Positions 5,418 through 5,513 of a stretch of 5,513 bases of DNA are shown in pieces. The notes beneath the pieces are model-generated. The model was not told the origin of the DNA and searched no databases. It was given only the letters and a program-made list of their open reading frames with translations. Source of the stretch: Planctomycetia bacterium (GTDB lineage Bacteria > Planctomycetota > Phycisphaerae > Phycisphaerales > SM1A02); NCBI GenBank assembly GCA_009936695.1, contig JAACEA010000415.1, forward strand, positions 1 to 5,513. Reading direction: 5' to 3'. Position 1 is the first letter of the stretch. Each line of letters begins with the position of its first letter. The translations under genes and the position numbers were made by a program.

Positions 5418-5513
5418 TCATTCGGTGTCCGTCGAGGCGACGAGATTCGACGCATCGAGCCGTCCCTCGGCGTACAGGTCGAGCAGTTCCGCGGGCACCC
5501 CCACGTCGAGGCC
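5418..5513 (-). CDS. C-terminal end of an unidentified protein, runs off the right edge
   Basis: Only 31 codons and a TGA stop are visible, ending in ...VASTDTE. The frame is open to the edge and its third positions are mostly G or C like the other genes, which supports it as coding. The visible part (PAELLDLYAEGRLD) reads as a soluble helical tail with no cysteine, membrane segment or catalytic motif. I cannot assign a family. The stop lies 17 bases before the preferred start of the histidine phosphatase and overlaps its alternative ATG, so the two are probably co-transcribed. Confidence 0.6.
   Translation of the reverse strand, partial: GLDVGVPAELLDLYAEGRLDASNLVASTDTE

Noticed and set aside
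1..5513. Defence island, prophage, transposon or CRISPR content.
   Set aside because: No transposase, integrase, direct-repeat array, terminal inverted repeats or known defence domain is visible; composition is uniform across the window.

Overview
The window is very GC-rich, and every convincing gene lies on the minus strand, so transcription runs from the right edge to the left. It carries eight genes or gene fragments; the first and last in transcription order run off the window. Codon third positions are mostly G or C throughout, and I see no island of different composition, insertion sequence, tRNA, rRNA, CRISPR array or plasmid/phage gene. The best taxonomic clue is the membrane protein at 2610-3419. 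It ends in a CPxCGYDL(x)G...CxEC(G) zinc ribbon, a tail I associate with Planctomycetota, particularly Phycisphaerae. This is an inference from one motif plus the base composition.

Layout in transcription order (right to left): the last 31 codons of an unidentified gene (5418-5513); a histidine phosphatase resembling sedoheptulose-bisphosphatase/phosphoglycerate-mutase-like enzymes (4807-5400); a YjbQ/UPF0047 protein whose GTG start overlaps the phosphatase stop (4406-4810); a crotonase-family protein lacking both usual catalytic glutamates (3542-4336); a two-TM protein with a C-terminal zinc ribbon (2610-3419); a second crotonase-family protein, closer to the methylglutaconyl-CoA hydratase type (1766-2542); a lipoprotein calcineurin-like phosphoesterase coupled to it by an ATGA overlap (624-1769); a 340-base non-coding gap; and the N-terminal 94 codons of a third crotonase-fold protein of FadJ/multifunctional type (1-283).

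The three crotonase-fold genes suggest acyl-CoA breakdown (beta-oxidation or branched-chain amino-acid catabolism). The phosphatase and YjbQ look like housekeeping passengers of the same transcription unit. Three short gaps (67, 69 and 122 bases) each hold a small predicted hairpin just upstream of a start codon, one of which would mask a Shine-Dalgarno sequence. I found no clear new defence or mobile system. The items most worth a second look are the active-site losses in the two crotonases, the DxE variant of the phosphoesterase, the zinc-ribbon membrane protein, and the intergenic RNA structures.
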